Positions 1 to 8,504 are shown, counted from the stretch's first letter. The stretch: DNA of 64,000 bases from JAFNGF01 sp964567045 (GCA_964567045.1 CAZMLE010000004.1:1-64000), one strand, 5' to 3'. The notes: generated by a model not told the origin, from the sequence alone. Program-made: numbers and translations.

Positions 1-1697
1 AATTCCATTGCCAGCCCATTCTGCCGGTTGACTGTCGCACTGGAGTTCCACTGCGAAGGTCCCTCGAAATTGCTTCTGGCCACTTCGACGCCGTTGAGAT
101 ACGCTACGAAGCCGTCCTCGTACCTGGTTCGCAGGGTCAGGGTGTCGAACAAATCCAATTCGCCGTCAGCCAGTTCAAACTTGATGCGTGTCCAGAGCGA
201 GGCGTTATTATTCAGCATTTTTTGCTGAATGTCGGAGCCGGCGAATCCTCCGGCAAGCATGAAAACGTCGAAAGAATAAGCCTTACGGGCCTCGGGACTG
301 CTTGGGTCGGCCTCAGCACGGACCGTGAAGCTGCCATCCGATGCGGTAATGCCGGTCCAGCGCGTGACGTAGCCCTGGCTGTAATTGTCGCCGCTGTTGA
401 ACCGCACCTTGTTTTCCGCCAGCACGTCCACGCCACTGGTGCTGGCATTGGCGTATGTGTCGGCGCCGGTAAGAGTGTAAATGGTACGGCGGTCGTCATA
501 ACTGCAGCGGGCGGAAGATGCCGCAAAAGTGTACTCAGTCCCCGGGTCCAAATCGGTAAAGGTTACATCGACCCACCAGCCGGCACTGCCGTAATAAATC
601 ACGCCCGTCATGTCCGCGATGCCGCCGAAAGTAGTGTAGGCATCGGTACCAACCGCACAATCGCGTCCGCCGGCGCCGGGGTCGCTCTGCCAATTAACTC
701 CACCGTCCTGGGTCAATGTCACTGTAATACCTATCGGCTCTCCGGTAGCCTGGTCAATCAGTGGACCTGAGGTCGCCCCGGCGAATCCGTTGCCGGTGCC
801 GTAGGTGGTGACATTCTGGCCGATATACTGGCTGCCCGCGTACACGCAGTCGTTGTACGCGGCTCTCGGCACGCCCCCAAAACCGAAGCCCAGGCCTGTC
901 GGTCCGGCGTCCCACGCTGAGTCATCGAACGCGCGGGCAGTCCAATCAGCCGCTGCGTCTTCAATAGTTGGGACGTGGTAAGAAGCAGTCGCGCCGGCAC
1001 AGATTAGCGTTCTGGAGTACTGCCGGAGCCCGTATGAAATACTACTCAACTGCCGCGGATACGTTGGCGCATATTCGTGGGCTATCGTCCGGCCATCCCT
1101 TTCTACGAGCGCCAGATATTCGGGGTTGTCGGCATCGAGCTGAAAATTGGTGTGCAGCTCGGACCCGGTCACTGCCCGGTTCTTGCCCGAGGCAAAAACA
1201 ATCAGGAACTGGCCCGGCTCAAGCCAGATGCCGTCGGGGAATTCCCATTTGGTCAGGTCGTTCCTATCGTCGGTTAGGTGCCAGCCGCTGATATCGAATC
1301 GCCCGTCGGTTGGATTGTAAATCTCTATCCAGTCGGAAGAATCCTTGTCCTCATCCAGCAGGTCGCCAACCCTGGGCGGATTAGGTGGAGGTTTACTGCC
1401 GTTGCTGGCCATAAATTCGCTTATGACGGGCGTTGTTGTCTGCACAAGCCAATTCTGCGCCAATAGGGCAAAATCAGCCGAGTCGACGGTACTGCTGCCG
1501 TTCAAGTCGGCTTCACACTCAGCCACGGGGCACGCCTCGTCCAGCCACTGGCTGGCAAGAACCTGCAGGTCTTGGAAGTCAACGTCTCTGTCGCCATCCA
1601 CATCACCAACAGGGTATGGCTGGGCGTGAACCAAAACCGCCCAGAATAGCACAGTTACAGCAAGCAAAAATACTCTTATGAATTTTGGCACCTTCAA
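1..1697 (-). CDS. Secreted dockerin / lamin-tail-domain protein (3' end outside window)
   Basis: The minus-strand frame is open from 1697 to the left edge (about 565 codons), so the C-terminus is missing. I chose a TTG start at 1697 because AGGAGG lies 7 bases upstream; an in-frame GTG two codons later is the alternative. Residues 1-25 form a signal peptide (MKVPKFIRV, then a hydrophobic stretch ending VLVHA). Residues about 31-80 hold two dockerin-like calcium-loop repeats (GDVDGDRDVDFQDL and ADLNGSSTVDSADF), unusual in being N-terminal. A lamin-tail-like domain follows from about residue 88 (ISEFMASN ... DWIEIYNPTDG ... LEPGQFLIVFASGKNR). The remainder looks like a beta-rich carbohydrate-binding region. 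By family knowledge this is an extracellular, possibly surface-displayed protein; its substrate is unknown. Confidence 0.85.
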   Translation of the reverse strand, partial: MKVPKFIRVFLLAVTVLFWAVLVHAQPYPVGDVDGDRDVDFQDLQVLASQWLDEACPVAECEADLNGSSTVDSADFALLAQNWLVQTTTPVISEFMASNGSKPPPNPPRVGDLLDEDKDSSDWIEIYNPTDGRFDISGWHLTDDRNDLTKWEFPDGIWLEPGQFLIVFASGKNRAVTGSELHTNFQLDADNPEYLALVERDGRTIAHEYAPTYPRQLSSISYGLRQYSRTLICAGATASYHVPTIEDAAADWTARAFDDSAWDAGPTGLGFGFGGVPRAAYNDCVYAGSQYIGQNVTTYGTGNGFAGATSGPLIDQATGEPIGITVTLTQDGGVNWQSDPGAGGRDCAVGTDAYTTFGGIADMTGVIYYGSAGWWVDVTFTDLDPGTEYTFAASSARCSYDDRRTIYTLTGADTYANASTSGVDVLAENKVRFNSGDNYSQGYVTRWTGITASDGSFTVRAEADPSSPEARKAYSFDVFMLAGGFAGSDIQQKMLNNNASLWTRIKFELADGELDLFDTLTLRTRYEDGFVAYLNGVEVARSNFEGPSQWNSSATVNRQNGLAME

Positions 1698-1722
1698 TAT
1701 CCTTCCTCCTCTGTCGGCCCGC

Positions 1723-1803
1723 TTTTTTACCGCTGAGACCGCAGAGATCGCGGAGTTTTTTGTTTTTATTCTCTCCCCTCTGCGACCTTAGCGCTCTCTG
1801 CGG
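1723..1803. repeat. Word-repeat tract (CGCAGAG / CTCTGCG type)
   Basis: Intergenic tract between the dockerin gene and the ThuA-like gene. Its left half repeats CGCTGAGACCGCAGAGATCG-like words and its right half carries the complementary CTCTGCG words ending TCTCTGCGGTTAA, so the two halves can pair. A close relative lies at 48299-48372 in the V-ATPase operon. Confidence 0.7.
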
Positions 1804-2766
1804 TTAATTCGCACGCGCGCCGCGCATGACCAATTGATCAAAACAATAAGGCGATTCGCCGGCGGCCCAGGCCATTCCACGCAGCAGCAGGATACGAAAA
1901 TACGGGTCGTCAAATGTCCAGGTATAGTGGCCGAGAATACAGCTAAAGACCCGTCCCTTTCCACACTGATAGGCGTAGAACATCGGCTCAGGCTTGGTCT
2001 GGTCAGAGTCTTTAGTGATAGTTTCGTCGGACGTCGCCAACACCGTGACTTTGCTGCGGTCTCCCTTGAGAGGCCAATAGGCCTCATCGAGTAAGTTGAT
2101 CGTCTCGGGCAGCCCAAGGCAAATCGGATGTTCCGGAGCGGCAATCTTCAAGGCCACCTCGCCGTGACGCCAGCGAGTGTAATCATATTCCCACGCCAGG
2201 CCTATGAGCTTAGTCAGTTCATCGGTGATATTCATTCCTTGCGGAACGATCACAGCCGGGTGCAGAAGGACAAGACCTCCACCGCGAGAAAGGAACTCTT
2301 TTACGTCTTCCATCTTCTGCCCGTCCCACTGGATATAGCAGAACGCAACTATCAGCCCCGCTCTTTTGAATTGCTCTTTGCTTGGCCAGCCGTCAGCGGT
2401 CCAAATCCGCACGTTTGGGGCACCCGCCAGCACTTTTTCTCGCTGTTTTTCTGGGGCTGGACCATACAGATTGACCTGTTTTTCCTGGCCAGCCTCCTGC
2501 CCGCCGAGCAGGACTGCCCATCGCTTCTGCCAGAGAGGATAATCATGCTCGGCCAGGCCGTGGTCTTTCTTGAATGCAAGCAAAACAATGTCGAGCTGGC
2601 GGAGATCTCGCTTGGCCGGTTTGGGGGCTTTGGCAAGCACAGCCTGGACCTCACTACGACTACGCGGCTGCGGGGCTTGAACCTCAGCACCAAACACACT
2701 GGATACCGTCTGGGCACTTAAGATCACTGCCAAGAAAGTTACTATAGTAATGATGTTCTTGCTCAT
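1804..2766 (-). CDS. Secreted ThuA-like domain protein
   Basis: 320 residues. The N-terminus (MSKNIITIVTFLAVILSAQ ... VFGAE) is a signal peptide. The body has the class-I-glutamine-amidotransferase-like fold features of ThuA (trehalose-utilisation) proteins: an alternating core with FSRGGGLVLLHPA-type text (here EFLSRGGGLVLLHPA, about residue 165), a conserved WEYDYTRWRHG stretch, HPICLGLP, and a C-terminal CGKGRVFSCILGHYTWTFDDP segment. Family members in planctomycetes are usually found with secreted sugar-active enzymes, but no reaction has been established for this group. An AAAGGG ribosome site lies just upstream of the ATG. It is followed downstream by the dockerin/lamin-tail gene with about 105 bases between them. 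Confidence 0.75.
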   Translation of the reverse strand: MSKNIITIVTFLAVILSAQTVSSVFGAEVQAPQPRSRSEVQAVLAKAPKPAKRDLRQLDIVLLAFKKDHGLAEHDYPLWQKRWAVLLGGQEAGQEKQVNLYGPAPEKQREKVLAGAPNVRIWTADGWPSKEQFKRAGLIVAFCYIQWDGQKMEDVKEFLSRGGGLVLLHPAVIVPQGMNITDELTKLIGLAWEYDYTRWRHGEVALKIAAPEHPICLGLPETINLLDEAYWPLKGDRSKVTVLATSDETITKDSDQTKPEPMFYAYQCGKGRVFSCILGHYTWTFDDPYFRILLLRGMAWAAGESPYCFDQLVMRGARAN

Positions 2767-2794
2767 ATTTCGCCCTTTCTACAGATCCCTCAGT

Positions 2795-2844
2795 GTGGCA
2801 TGGGCTTCCAGCCCATGAAATCACGGCCAGGATGGCCGTGCCAC
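2795..2844. repeat. 50-bp double-hairpin element, copy 1
   Basis: Two hairpins (TGGGCTTCCAGCCCA and CGGCCAGGATGGCCG) are enclosed by the outer stem GTGGCA/TGCCAC, giving a potential three-way junction. The reverse-complement relative is at 37965-38014, inside a coding sequence. Here it is intergenic, just upstream of the ThuA-like gene. Confidence 0.8.
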
Positions 2845-2935
2845 GACAAAATCCTATATCAGTATATAGATTATCAGGGCAGCAAATCAAGGAAAAAGAC
2901 ACGAGTGGACGTTGGCGGACTCGATAAGTGCATCC

Positions 2936-3030
2936 GATTTGCAATTGCCAATTTTCAATTGTCAATCTCGCAAAGCAGAGAGAAAATGACCATGAAAATA
3001 GTCGTAGTCGATTTGCAACTGCCAATTGTC
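2936..3030. repeat. Word-repeat tract (CAATTGCCAATTTTCAATTG type)
   Basis: Imperfect tandem words of about 8-12 bases built on CAATTG/TCAAT occur at 2936-2968 and again at 3011-3033, just upstream of the GH28 gene. The same word type recurs at 13640, 19550, 27484 and 60505. Confidence 0.65.
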
Positions 3031-3058
3031 ACTTTGGGGAAACACGGAGAAGATGCCC

Positions 3059-4204
3059 ATGAAAAGAGCCATGATGCCAGCCCGCCGGTGCGGGCCAACC
3101 CGCCATACGTATGGCGGGCAAGTCTTGTCAATTTTTTTTGCCCTATGTCAGCTTATTGCCAGTTATGCGGTCGCCCAGACCCTGCCAGGTCCTGGCAGGG
3201 CTAACCGGTTAACCCCGCCATCACTATGGCGGGGTTTTCCGTGTCTTTTCAATGTGCTCGATTACGGTGCTGTCGCCGATGCAAAGACGCCCGCCACCAA
3301 GGCCATCCAGAAAGCAGTGGACGCATGCGCAGCCGCGGGCGGCGGTACGATCCATTTTCCAGCAGGAAGATACCTCTGCGGCGCAATCTTGCTCAAAAGT
3401 AATGTCACTCTCCACATCGGCGAGGGTGCAACCCTGCTGGCGAGCACAAATTTCGATGATTTTCCACCCATTAAGCCAGGTTGGAACATTCAATCAGACC
3501 ATACAATACGGTCGAGCTTGATAACAGGACTTGACCTGGAAAATATCGCTATTACCGGGCGTGGAACGCTGAACGGCCAGGGAAAACCGTGGTGGCAAGC
3601 ACTACGGAAAGATACCGGCAGAAAAAAAGGAGAAAAAAAGATTCTTACGTATGGCAGGCCAAGAGTAATCAACCTTTACCGCTGCCGCAACGTTCTTATC
3701 CAGGGAGTGACCATCGTTGATTCTCCTTCCTGGACGGTCCATCCTGTAGGATGCGAAAACCTGGTCGTCGATGGCATCTCGATCATCAATCCTGAGGATA
3801 GTCCCAACACCGACGGCATAAATCCGGAATCCTGCCGGAATGTGCGCATCGCCAATTGCTTCATCGACACAGGCGACGACTGCATCACGTTAAAATCAGG
3901 CCGCGACGAGGAAGGCCGATCCAAAGCCAGGCCCACCGAGAACGTCACCATCACAAACTGCGTAACGTACAAAGGTCACGGGGCGGTCGTCATCGGCAGC
4001 GAGATGTCGGCAGGCGTCCGCAATGTCACTGCCAGCAACATCGTGTGCGTGGGAACCGACCGCGCGGTCCGTATCAAAAGCACACGAGGCCGTGGTGGGG
4101 TTGTGGAAAACATCCGCTTCTCCAACTTTGTAGTCGAAAACGTCAAAGAACCCATCTGCAAGAATCTGGAACTATCCGGAATAAAAGGAGAGACCCCGCA
4201 ATAA
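3059..4204 (+). CDS. GH28 polygalacturonase-like glycosidase, 3' end broken by a repeat
   Basis: 382 residues; hydrolyses pectin-type galacturonans by family assignment. The right-handed beta-helix carries the GH28 signature: NTDG at about 250, DDC at about 273, GHG at about 306 and RIK at about 338. I chose the ATG at 3059 because GGAGA lies 8 bases upstream; ATG 3053 and TTG 3026 are alternatives. The region before the mature start (FNVLDYGAVAD) is odd: the signal peptide is split by palindromes that translate as NPPYVWRAS, and the linker NRLTPPSLWRG comes from a second repeat. The frame stops at TAA inside a third repeat (4194-4249). The missing tail lies in another frame at 4255-4398. The enzyme may therefore be C-terminally truncated. 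Confidence 0.85.
   Translation: MKRAMMPARRCGPTRHTYGGQVLSIFFALCQLIASYAVAQTLPGPGRANRLTPPSLWRGFPCLFNVLDYGAVADAKTPATKAIQKAVDACAAAGGGTIHFPAGRYLCGAILLKSNVTLHIGEGATLLASTNFDDFPPIKPGWNIQSDHTIRSSLITGLDLENIAITGRGTLNGQGKPWWQALRKDTGRKKGEKKILTYGRPRVINLYRCRNVLIQGVTIVDSPSWTVHPVGCENLVVDGISIINPEDSPNTDGINPESCRNVRIANCFIDTGDDCITLKSGRDEEGRSKARPTENVTITNCVTYKGHGAVVIGSEMSAGVRNVTASNIVCVGTDRAVRIKSTRGRGGVVENIRFSNFVVENVKEPICKNLELSGIKGETPQ
3094..3118. repeat. GC palindrome inside the GH28 signal region
   Basis: CCCGCCATACGTATGGCGGG sits within the coding sequence and adds residues PPYVWRA in frame. Related copies: 11848, 11960, 14470, 33931. Confidence 0.7.
3178..3237. repeat. Composite palindrome (CCTGCCAGG + ACCGGTTAACC + CCGCCAT)
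   Basis: Three palindromes in a row: CCTGCCAGGTCCTGGCAGG, CTAACCGGTTAAC and CCCCGCCATCACTATGGCGGGG. It is in frame in the GH28 gene and forms the linker between signal peptide and enzyme. The last two parts recur at 4206-4249 and 9950-9991. Confidence 0.8.
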
Positions 4205-4249
4205 ATTGCGGGGCTAACCGGTTAACCCCGCCATCACCATGGCGGGGTT
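4194..4249. repeat. Composite palindrome that interrupts GH28
   Basis: CCCCGCAATAAATTGCGGGG followed by CTAACCGGTTAAC and CCCCGCCATCACCATGGCGGGG. The TAA in the first stem ends the GH28 frame. The element length puts the following GH28 tail out of frame. Confidence 0.8.
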
Positions 4250-4254
4250 GTAGC

Positions 4255-4398
4255 GCATCGCCAGGAACCGGTAGCTTTCTCGAAATCGCGGGCGAAAATA
4301 CCAAGGGCATCGTTTTGACTGGGAACCATCTTTCCACCGCCCAAAATTCGTTTGTCTTGAAAAATGGTGCTCAGAGAGAAGCGGTCGTCGAGAAATAG
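4255..4398 (+). pseudogene. Displaced C-terminal tail of the GH28 gene
   Basis: The frame encodes SPGTGSFLEIAGENTKG, then IVLTGNHLSTAQ and ends EAVVEK before a stop. This is the kind of C-terminal strand seen at the end of bacterial GH28 beta-helix proteins (xFLxIAGxxTxGIxLxGN), but it follows the repeat in a shifted frame, so it cannot be translated with the 3059-4204 enzyme. No start codon or ribosome site of its own is evident. I read it as the original end of the polygalacturonase separated by the repeat insertion. Confidence 0.65.
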
Positions 4399-4405
4399 GA
4401 ATACT

Positions 4406-5290
4406 TCACCGCTCGTAGTAATTTATTGCTGCACCCGCCGTTTCGCCGACAGTAAAAAATCCCTGGCCGCGACTGTCAAAGCATACTCCCTCGCCTTGTA
4501 GCTCGAACAGCAACGACAGCTTAAGCTCCGGCCCACGGAAAGCTTGTGGCAGTTCCTGGCCTTTACCCCGTTCCCATATCGAGGCATTAAACGGACCTCT
4601 AACAATTACCAGTCTGCCATCTGGTGAAATATCGCCCCCTACTGCCAAGCCCCAAGGTAGAATCGCCACGTGGGCCATAGTTGTTTTGCTCTTGGTGCAT
4701 TGGCGGTATGTTGCCCGATAAACCTTCGAGAATAAATCGCGCTTGGAAATTATGTAAATGTCCCCGTTCCAGGGATCGACCATGAGGGTCTCCGCATCTT
4801 TCGGGCCGTCAGGGTACTCAAGCTCAATCGCCTCGGCTGGACCGATCTTAGCATGCTGAACCGGATGGTTCGGATCGACTTTAGGCTCTGCGACCCGGTA
4901 GACTATCACCGAGTGACGCTTTGCCGTATTGTCTCCGATGTCACCGATGTATAGATAGTCCTGGTTGGGATCGGGTCCAGGCCCTATGGCGATATCTTCC
5001 CAATCCTGTAAGTGGGCTTTTTCGACCTGGTAAATTCCCAACAGCGCACCTTTAGCGTCTATGGCAAAAACCCTTGGTGAATCGCCGGAGTCATTATGGA
5101 CCCAGAAAACTCCCGGACTTTTCCTGCTGGCAACTATGCCAGAAGCCTCGTTAATCAGTTCTGTCTGCAAGGCTCCAACCTGTTTGCCTTTGGCAAACAT
5201 CGGCAAGCCTGCACAAGAACCGGATGACGAGGTCGCAGCAATCAGCAAAGCGAGCCTAAGGCAGAATACAGATACTCGAGAGTTTTCCAT
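4406..5290 (-). CDS. Secreted beta-propeller-like protein of unknown function
   Basis: About 294 residues from ATG 5290 (MENSRVSVF, then a hydrophobic signal segment LRLALLIAATSSS and Cys-containing GSCAG that may be a lipobox). The upstream GTG at 5365 would read through the structured leader and is less likely. The body has repeated strand motifs: ASGIVASRKSPGVFWVHND, LQDWEDIAIGPG, YLYIGDIGDN, DAETLMVDPWNGDIYIISKRD and ISPDGRLVIVRG. The spacing of acidic turns suggests a six-bladed propeller. No catalytic residues were recognised. The gene converges with GH28, and only 7 bases separate it from the displaced GH28 tail. Confidence 0.65.
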   Translation of the reverse strand: MENSRVSVFCLRLALLIAATSSSGSCAGLPMFAKGKQVGALQTELINEASGIVASRKSPGVFWVHNDSGDSPRVFAIDAKGALLGIYQVEKAHLQDWEDIAIGPGPDPNQDYLYIGDIGDNTAKRHSVIVYRVAEPKVDPNHPVQHAKIGPAEAIELEYPDGPKDAETLMVDPWNGDIYIISKRDLFSKVYRATYRQCTKSKTTMAHVAILPWGLAVGGDISPDGRLVIVRGPFNASIWERGKGQELPQAFRGPELKLSLLFELQGEGVCFDSRGQGFFTVGETAGAAINYYER

Positions 5291-5302
5291 GCTCGATTGG
5301 AA

Positions 5303-5448
5303 GAAAAAAAACGCCGGAGCGTATATGGCACACAGAGGTAGGCGCTCCGGAATCCCGGATCGCACAGCCTTTCAAAGGCTTTGTCCTAACGCCCCAGGTT
5401 TTTTCAACCTCACACCTGGTACTTGGACCCGTGCTCAAACGCTCCGGC
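5303..5448 (-). promoter_or_regulatory. Structured leader or small RNA ending in an intrinsic terminator
   Basis: Reading the minus strand, 5448-5439 (GCCGGAGCGT) and 5350-5343 (CCGGAGCG) can each pair with 5321-5312 (ACGCTCCGGCG region), which is followed directly by seven Ts (5310-5304). Between them are small hairpins (AGCCTTTGAAAGGCT; CCGGGATTCCGG; AGGTTGAAAAAACCT). The T run ends 13 bases before the ATG of the propeller gene, so this could be an attenuator with competing stems or a separate small RNA. I could not match it to a known riboswitch class. Confidence 0.5.
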
Positions 5449-5450
5449 TA

Positions 5451-5664
5451 TTAGAGTATAGCAGCGAAGGCAGAAAACAGCAACAACAAAACAAACGCGT
5501 GCACGCCGTTACTGCTCGTCATGGCGAAGGCCCTTGCCGGAGCACGGCGAAATCCAGGCTAAACAGTTTGCATTGCAGGGGCTAATCAGGCAAAATGATG
5601 CAGCCCAAAATGAGTAATGTGCCAGGAGACGGTTTGTTCAAGAGCTCTGAAGAAAGGTCTGGTT
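5451..5664. other. Intergenic region without a recognised gene
   Basis: Between the structured leader and the next plus-strand gene. Nothing beyond a GAAAGG ribosome site at the right end was recognised; a promoter for the 5665 gene is expected here but no convincing -35/-10 pair was seen. Confidence 0.5.
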
Positions 5665-7173
5665 ATGGATAATCTTGAATTCCGCAAGATGACGCGCTGT
5701 TTACTACTGCTATTACTGGGCAGCTTGTTTCCAGCAGAGCTGCACGCCCAGCCGGTTTCACACAACGCCGACAAGCCGATGGTGCATGGTCACTTTGATC
5801 AGCGTGGTTTCCTGAAGGTCAACGGGACTGCTCGACTGATTATTGGTTTCTACGAGCTGCCCAAAGACGATGAAAAACTCAAGGAATTAGCAGAAAACGG
5901 TTTCAATCTTGTGCGGGTCCCGCAGGATATCGACACGCTGGACCGGGTGCACAAGCACAAACTTTATGCGTGGATATGCATGGATTCTACAGTGAAGCTG
6001 AACGACAATGACGCTAAAGGCGAGCAAAAACTGGCAGAAATCATAAATAGCTTCAAAAACCACCCGGCACTGCTCGTTTGGGAGCTGCCCGACGAGGCAG
6101 TCTGGAACATCTGGTGGTCACGTTTTAGCTGGGTTTTCGGCGAGCAGCAGCGCGAATTGCACGGCCACATCGAAGCAGCTAAAAGCCAAGCCTCAAAAAC
6201 TAATGGCTCCGAATTGCTGTTGCTACTGCAAAGGGCTGAGGATTACAATCAGCGTGGGCTGTACAAACAAGCCGAGGAAATCTACGATAACCTCTGGACG
6301 AAACTCGAACTGAAAAGCCCACATCCGGGCTGGAAGATGTCACAATGCCCGGCCGACGCGGACGAATTGAGCGACGCGATTGCCCGCGGCTGCCGAGTTG
6401 TAAGGCGGCTGGACCCAGAACATATTATCTGGCAGAACCATGCTCCGCGAAACTCGATTCAGCGATTGCTGAAGTACAATCAAGCTGTTGACGCGGTGGG
6501 CTGTGACATCTATCCGGTGCCGTTTAATTATGGTGTTGGACATAGTGATCTGAAAGATACAAATCTGACCTCGGTGGGAGCGTATACCGACCGCATGCGG
6601 GAGGCGGCGCCGGGCAAATCAATCTGGATGGTGCTGCAGGGTTTTGGCTGGCGCGACCTGAGCGAATCGGGCAAAGCTGACCCGGACCCCGCCAAAGGCC
6701 GGCGACCCAATCCCGGTGAGACCAGATTCATGGCATACGATGCCCTTGTGCACGGTGCCAACGCCATCCTTTACTGGGGGACACACTACATCGAAAAGGA
6801 TGGTACTTTGTGGCGTGACCTGATGAAAGTAGCCCGGGAGCTCCGCGCCTTAGAACCTGCAATCCTGGGACAGTACCCGGAGAATATGCCAATTGCCGCT
6901 GCCGATGAGACCTTCGGCTCAGTTGACGGCCAGGGACCGCGATTGATGCTTCGCAAGACGCAAGGCCAGTGGGTGCTGCTCGCGGTGAACGAGTACAGCC
7001 AGGGCGTCTCTTTCACAATCAGCAACCTGCCGGATGAGATGGAAGGCAAAACTCTTTATCGGCTTTACTCGAATGAGGCTCACACGGTAAGGGGCGCAAA
7101 GCTACACGACGGGATTCGCGGCTTCGGTGTGCACATTTATGCCACCAGCCGGAACTTGGAGGCAAGCCCATAG
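5665..7173 (+). CDS. Secreted TIM-barrel glycosidase-like protein
   Basis: 502 residues from ATG 5665, preceded by AAAGG at 7-base spacing. A signal peptide runs from MDNLEFRK through LLLLLLGSLFPAELHA. The mature protein begins with a beta-sandwich-like RGFLKVNGTARLIIGFYELP, then a barrel: GFNLVRVPQDIDTLDRVHKHKL, HPALLVWELPDEAVWN (the acidic strand end where GH5/GH42-like enzymes hold the acid/base), AVGCDIYPVP, APGKSIWMVLQGFGW, and FMAYDALVHGANAILYWGTH. The C-terminus (LLAVNEYSQGVSFTISNLP) is a beta-sandwich. Fold assignment is fairly safe; substrate is not. It leads a probable cluster with two membrane transport-like genes. Confidence 0.7.
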   Translation: MDNLEFRKMTRCLLLLLLGSLFPAELHAQPVSHNADKPMVHGHFDQRGFLKVNGTARLIIGFYELPKDDEKLKELAENGFNLVRVPQDIDTLDRVHKHKLYAWICMDSTVKLNDNDAKGEQKLAEIINSFKNHPALLVWELPDEAVWNIWWSRFSWVFGEQQRELHGHIEAAKSQASKTNGSELLLLLQRAEDYNQRGLYKQAEEIYDNLWTKLELKSPHPGWKMSQCPADADELSDAIARGCRVVRRLDPEHIIWQNHAPRNSIQRLLKYNQAVDAVGCDIYPVPFNYGVGHSDLKDTNLTSVGAYTDRMREAAPGKSIWMVLQGFGWRDLSESGKADPDPAKGRRPNPGETRFMAYDALVHGANAILYWGTHYIEKDGTLWRDLMKVARELRALEPAILGQYPENMPIAAADETFGSVDGQGPRLMLRKTQGQWVLLAVNEYSQGVSFTISNLPDEMEGKTLYRLYSNEAHTVRGAKLHDGIRGFGVHIYATSRNLEASP

Positions 7174-7202
7174 ATCGCAGCATAGACAAATGCTCAGCCT
7201 AA

Positions 7203-7248
7203 TTGAAAATTGGGCGCTGTCAAGGAACCGCGCTTCGCGGGAACATAA
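7203..7248. repeat. Short repeat and hairpin upstream of DUF401 gene
   Basis: Contains a TTGAAAATTGG word and the hairpin CCGCGCTTCGCGG just before ATG 7249. Confidence 0.45.
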
Positions 7249-8493
7249 ATGTATGCCCTAATCGCAATGGCTTTGGCGCTGGCTCTTTTGGTTGTTCTTC
7301 TGCGGCTGAAGATCAAACTTGGACGCTCGATGCTTTTGTCAGCGGTCGGATTGGCAGTACTTCTGGGCGTCAGGCCGAACGAGTTCTGCCGGACCGTGGT
7401 TGACGAGTGGCACAATAAGCCTCTCAGCCAGACAACCGGCTATCTTTTGGTCACGCTGACTGCGCTGGTTATGTTCGTCAACGTTCTTGGAACGGCGATG
7501 AAAGAGACGGGCGTCTCGCAGCGGCTGGTGCCAGCGATTCAGGGACTTTTTAGAAGTCGGCGTTTTGCTTTGGCGGTCGTTCCTTTAATGATGGGAATGC
7601 TGCCAACGCCCGGCGGAATAATGCTGTCGGCGCCGATGGTTCGTGACCTCGGCGACCATGTTGGCGTGGACCGCACACGACTGGCAGCTATCAATTTCTT
7701 CTTCCGTCACCAGTGGGAAACAGTCTGGCCTCTTTTCCCGGCGGTGCCATTGATACAGGGTATGTTCGGCATATCCGCCCTTGCCCTGATTTCGCACAAC
7801 ATCGCTATCATGCTGCTGGGCACACTTGGCGGCCTTATCTTCTTGCTGCTTCCAGCTATCCCACCCAGAAGTCAGAAAGACCCTTCAAGCACCAGTTTTG
7901 TCGCAAATCTGCGGGGCTTTGCGCACGCTTTCTGGCCGATCGCGCTGGTGGCGGTGCTCTATGCCGCCGTCAATATTCCGCCTGCAATCGGATTGCTGCT
8001 GGCGATATTTGTATTCCTGCTCTTTCACAAGGTCGCTTTGAACCGCTGGGCGTCGATATTCAAATCGGGTCTGGAACCTGACTTTGCACTTTTGATACTT
8101 GGCGCTTTGCTGTTTAAGCTCAATCTCGAGGCAGGCTCAGCAATTCCGGCGGTAGTACAATTTTTATCGCAGATGAATGTGCCGAAGCATTTTGTGATTT
8201 TCTTCTTACCTTTGCTCGTTGGTTATCTTACGGGCGTGACCATGCCGACCGTGGCGATTACCTTTCCGTTTTTGGCCCCTTTTATCGGCGCAGGTGAGCA
8301 AGCAAAAGTCGGGCTTCAAACGCTGGCGTTTTCGGGCCTGGTCTGCGGACTTCTGGCTACGCCGGTACATTTATGCCTGGCACTTTCAGCAAGTTATTTT
8401 GAAGCGCCGCTTCCAAGAATCGTGCTGAAAGTGTTGGGCCCGATAGTTTTTGTTGCCGCTGCAGGCGTCCTGATGGCGGTACTTTCTGGATAA
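7249..8493 (+). CDS. DUF401 family membrane protein (transporter-like)
   Basis: 414 residues, about ten hydrophobic segments. The best-conserved stretch is MMGMLPTPGGIMLSAPMV at about residues 115-135, followed by FFFRHQWETVWPLFPAVPL and, in the second half, GYLTGVTMPTVAITFPFLAPF, matching the two-fold pseudo-symmetry of ion-transporter-superfamily proteins. DUF401 has no proven substrate; related permeases move organic acids. It lies between a glycosidase-like gene and a GntP permease, both on the same strand, which fits uptake of sugar acids released from polymers. Confidence 0.75.
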   Translation: MYALIAMALALALLVVLLRLKIKLGRSMLLSAVGLAVLLGVRPNEFCRTVVDEWHNKPLSQTTGYLLVTLTALVMFVNVLGTAMKETGVSQRLVPAIQGLFRSRRFALAVVPLMMGMLPTPGGIMLSAPMVRDLGDHVGVDRTRLAAINFFFRHQWETVWPLFPAVPLIQGMFGISALALISHNIAIMLLGTLGGLIFLLLPAIPPRSQKDPSSTSFVANLRGFAHAFWPIALVAVLYAAVNIPPAIGLLLAIFVFLLFHKVALNRWASIFKSGLEPDFALLILGALLFKLNLEAGSAIPAVVQFLSQMNVPKHFVIFFLPLLVGYLTGVTMPTVAITFPFLAPFIGAGEQAKVGLQTLAFSGLVCGLLATPVHLCLALSASYFEAPLPRIVLKVLGPIVFVAAAGVLMAVLSG

Positions 8494-8504
8494 GCAATGT
8501 CCAC

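Noticed and set aside
212..1681. Several plus- and minus-strand frames of 60-180 codons at the left edge
   Set aside because: They are shadows of the partial dockerin/lamin-tail gene, whose frame has recognisable domains.
5303..5448. Cyclic-di-GMP or other named riboswitch
   Set aside because: The conserved core sequences of the classes I know were not found.
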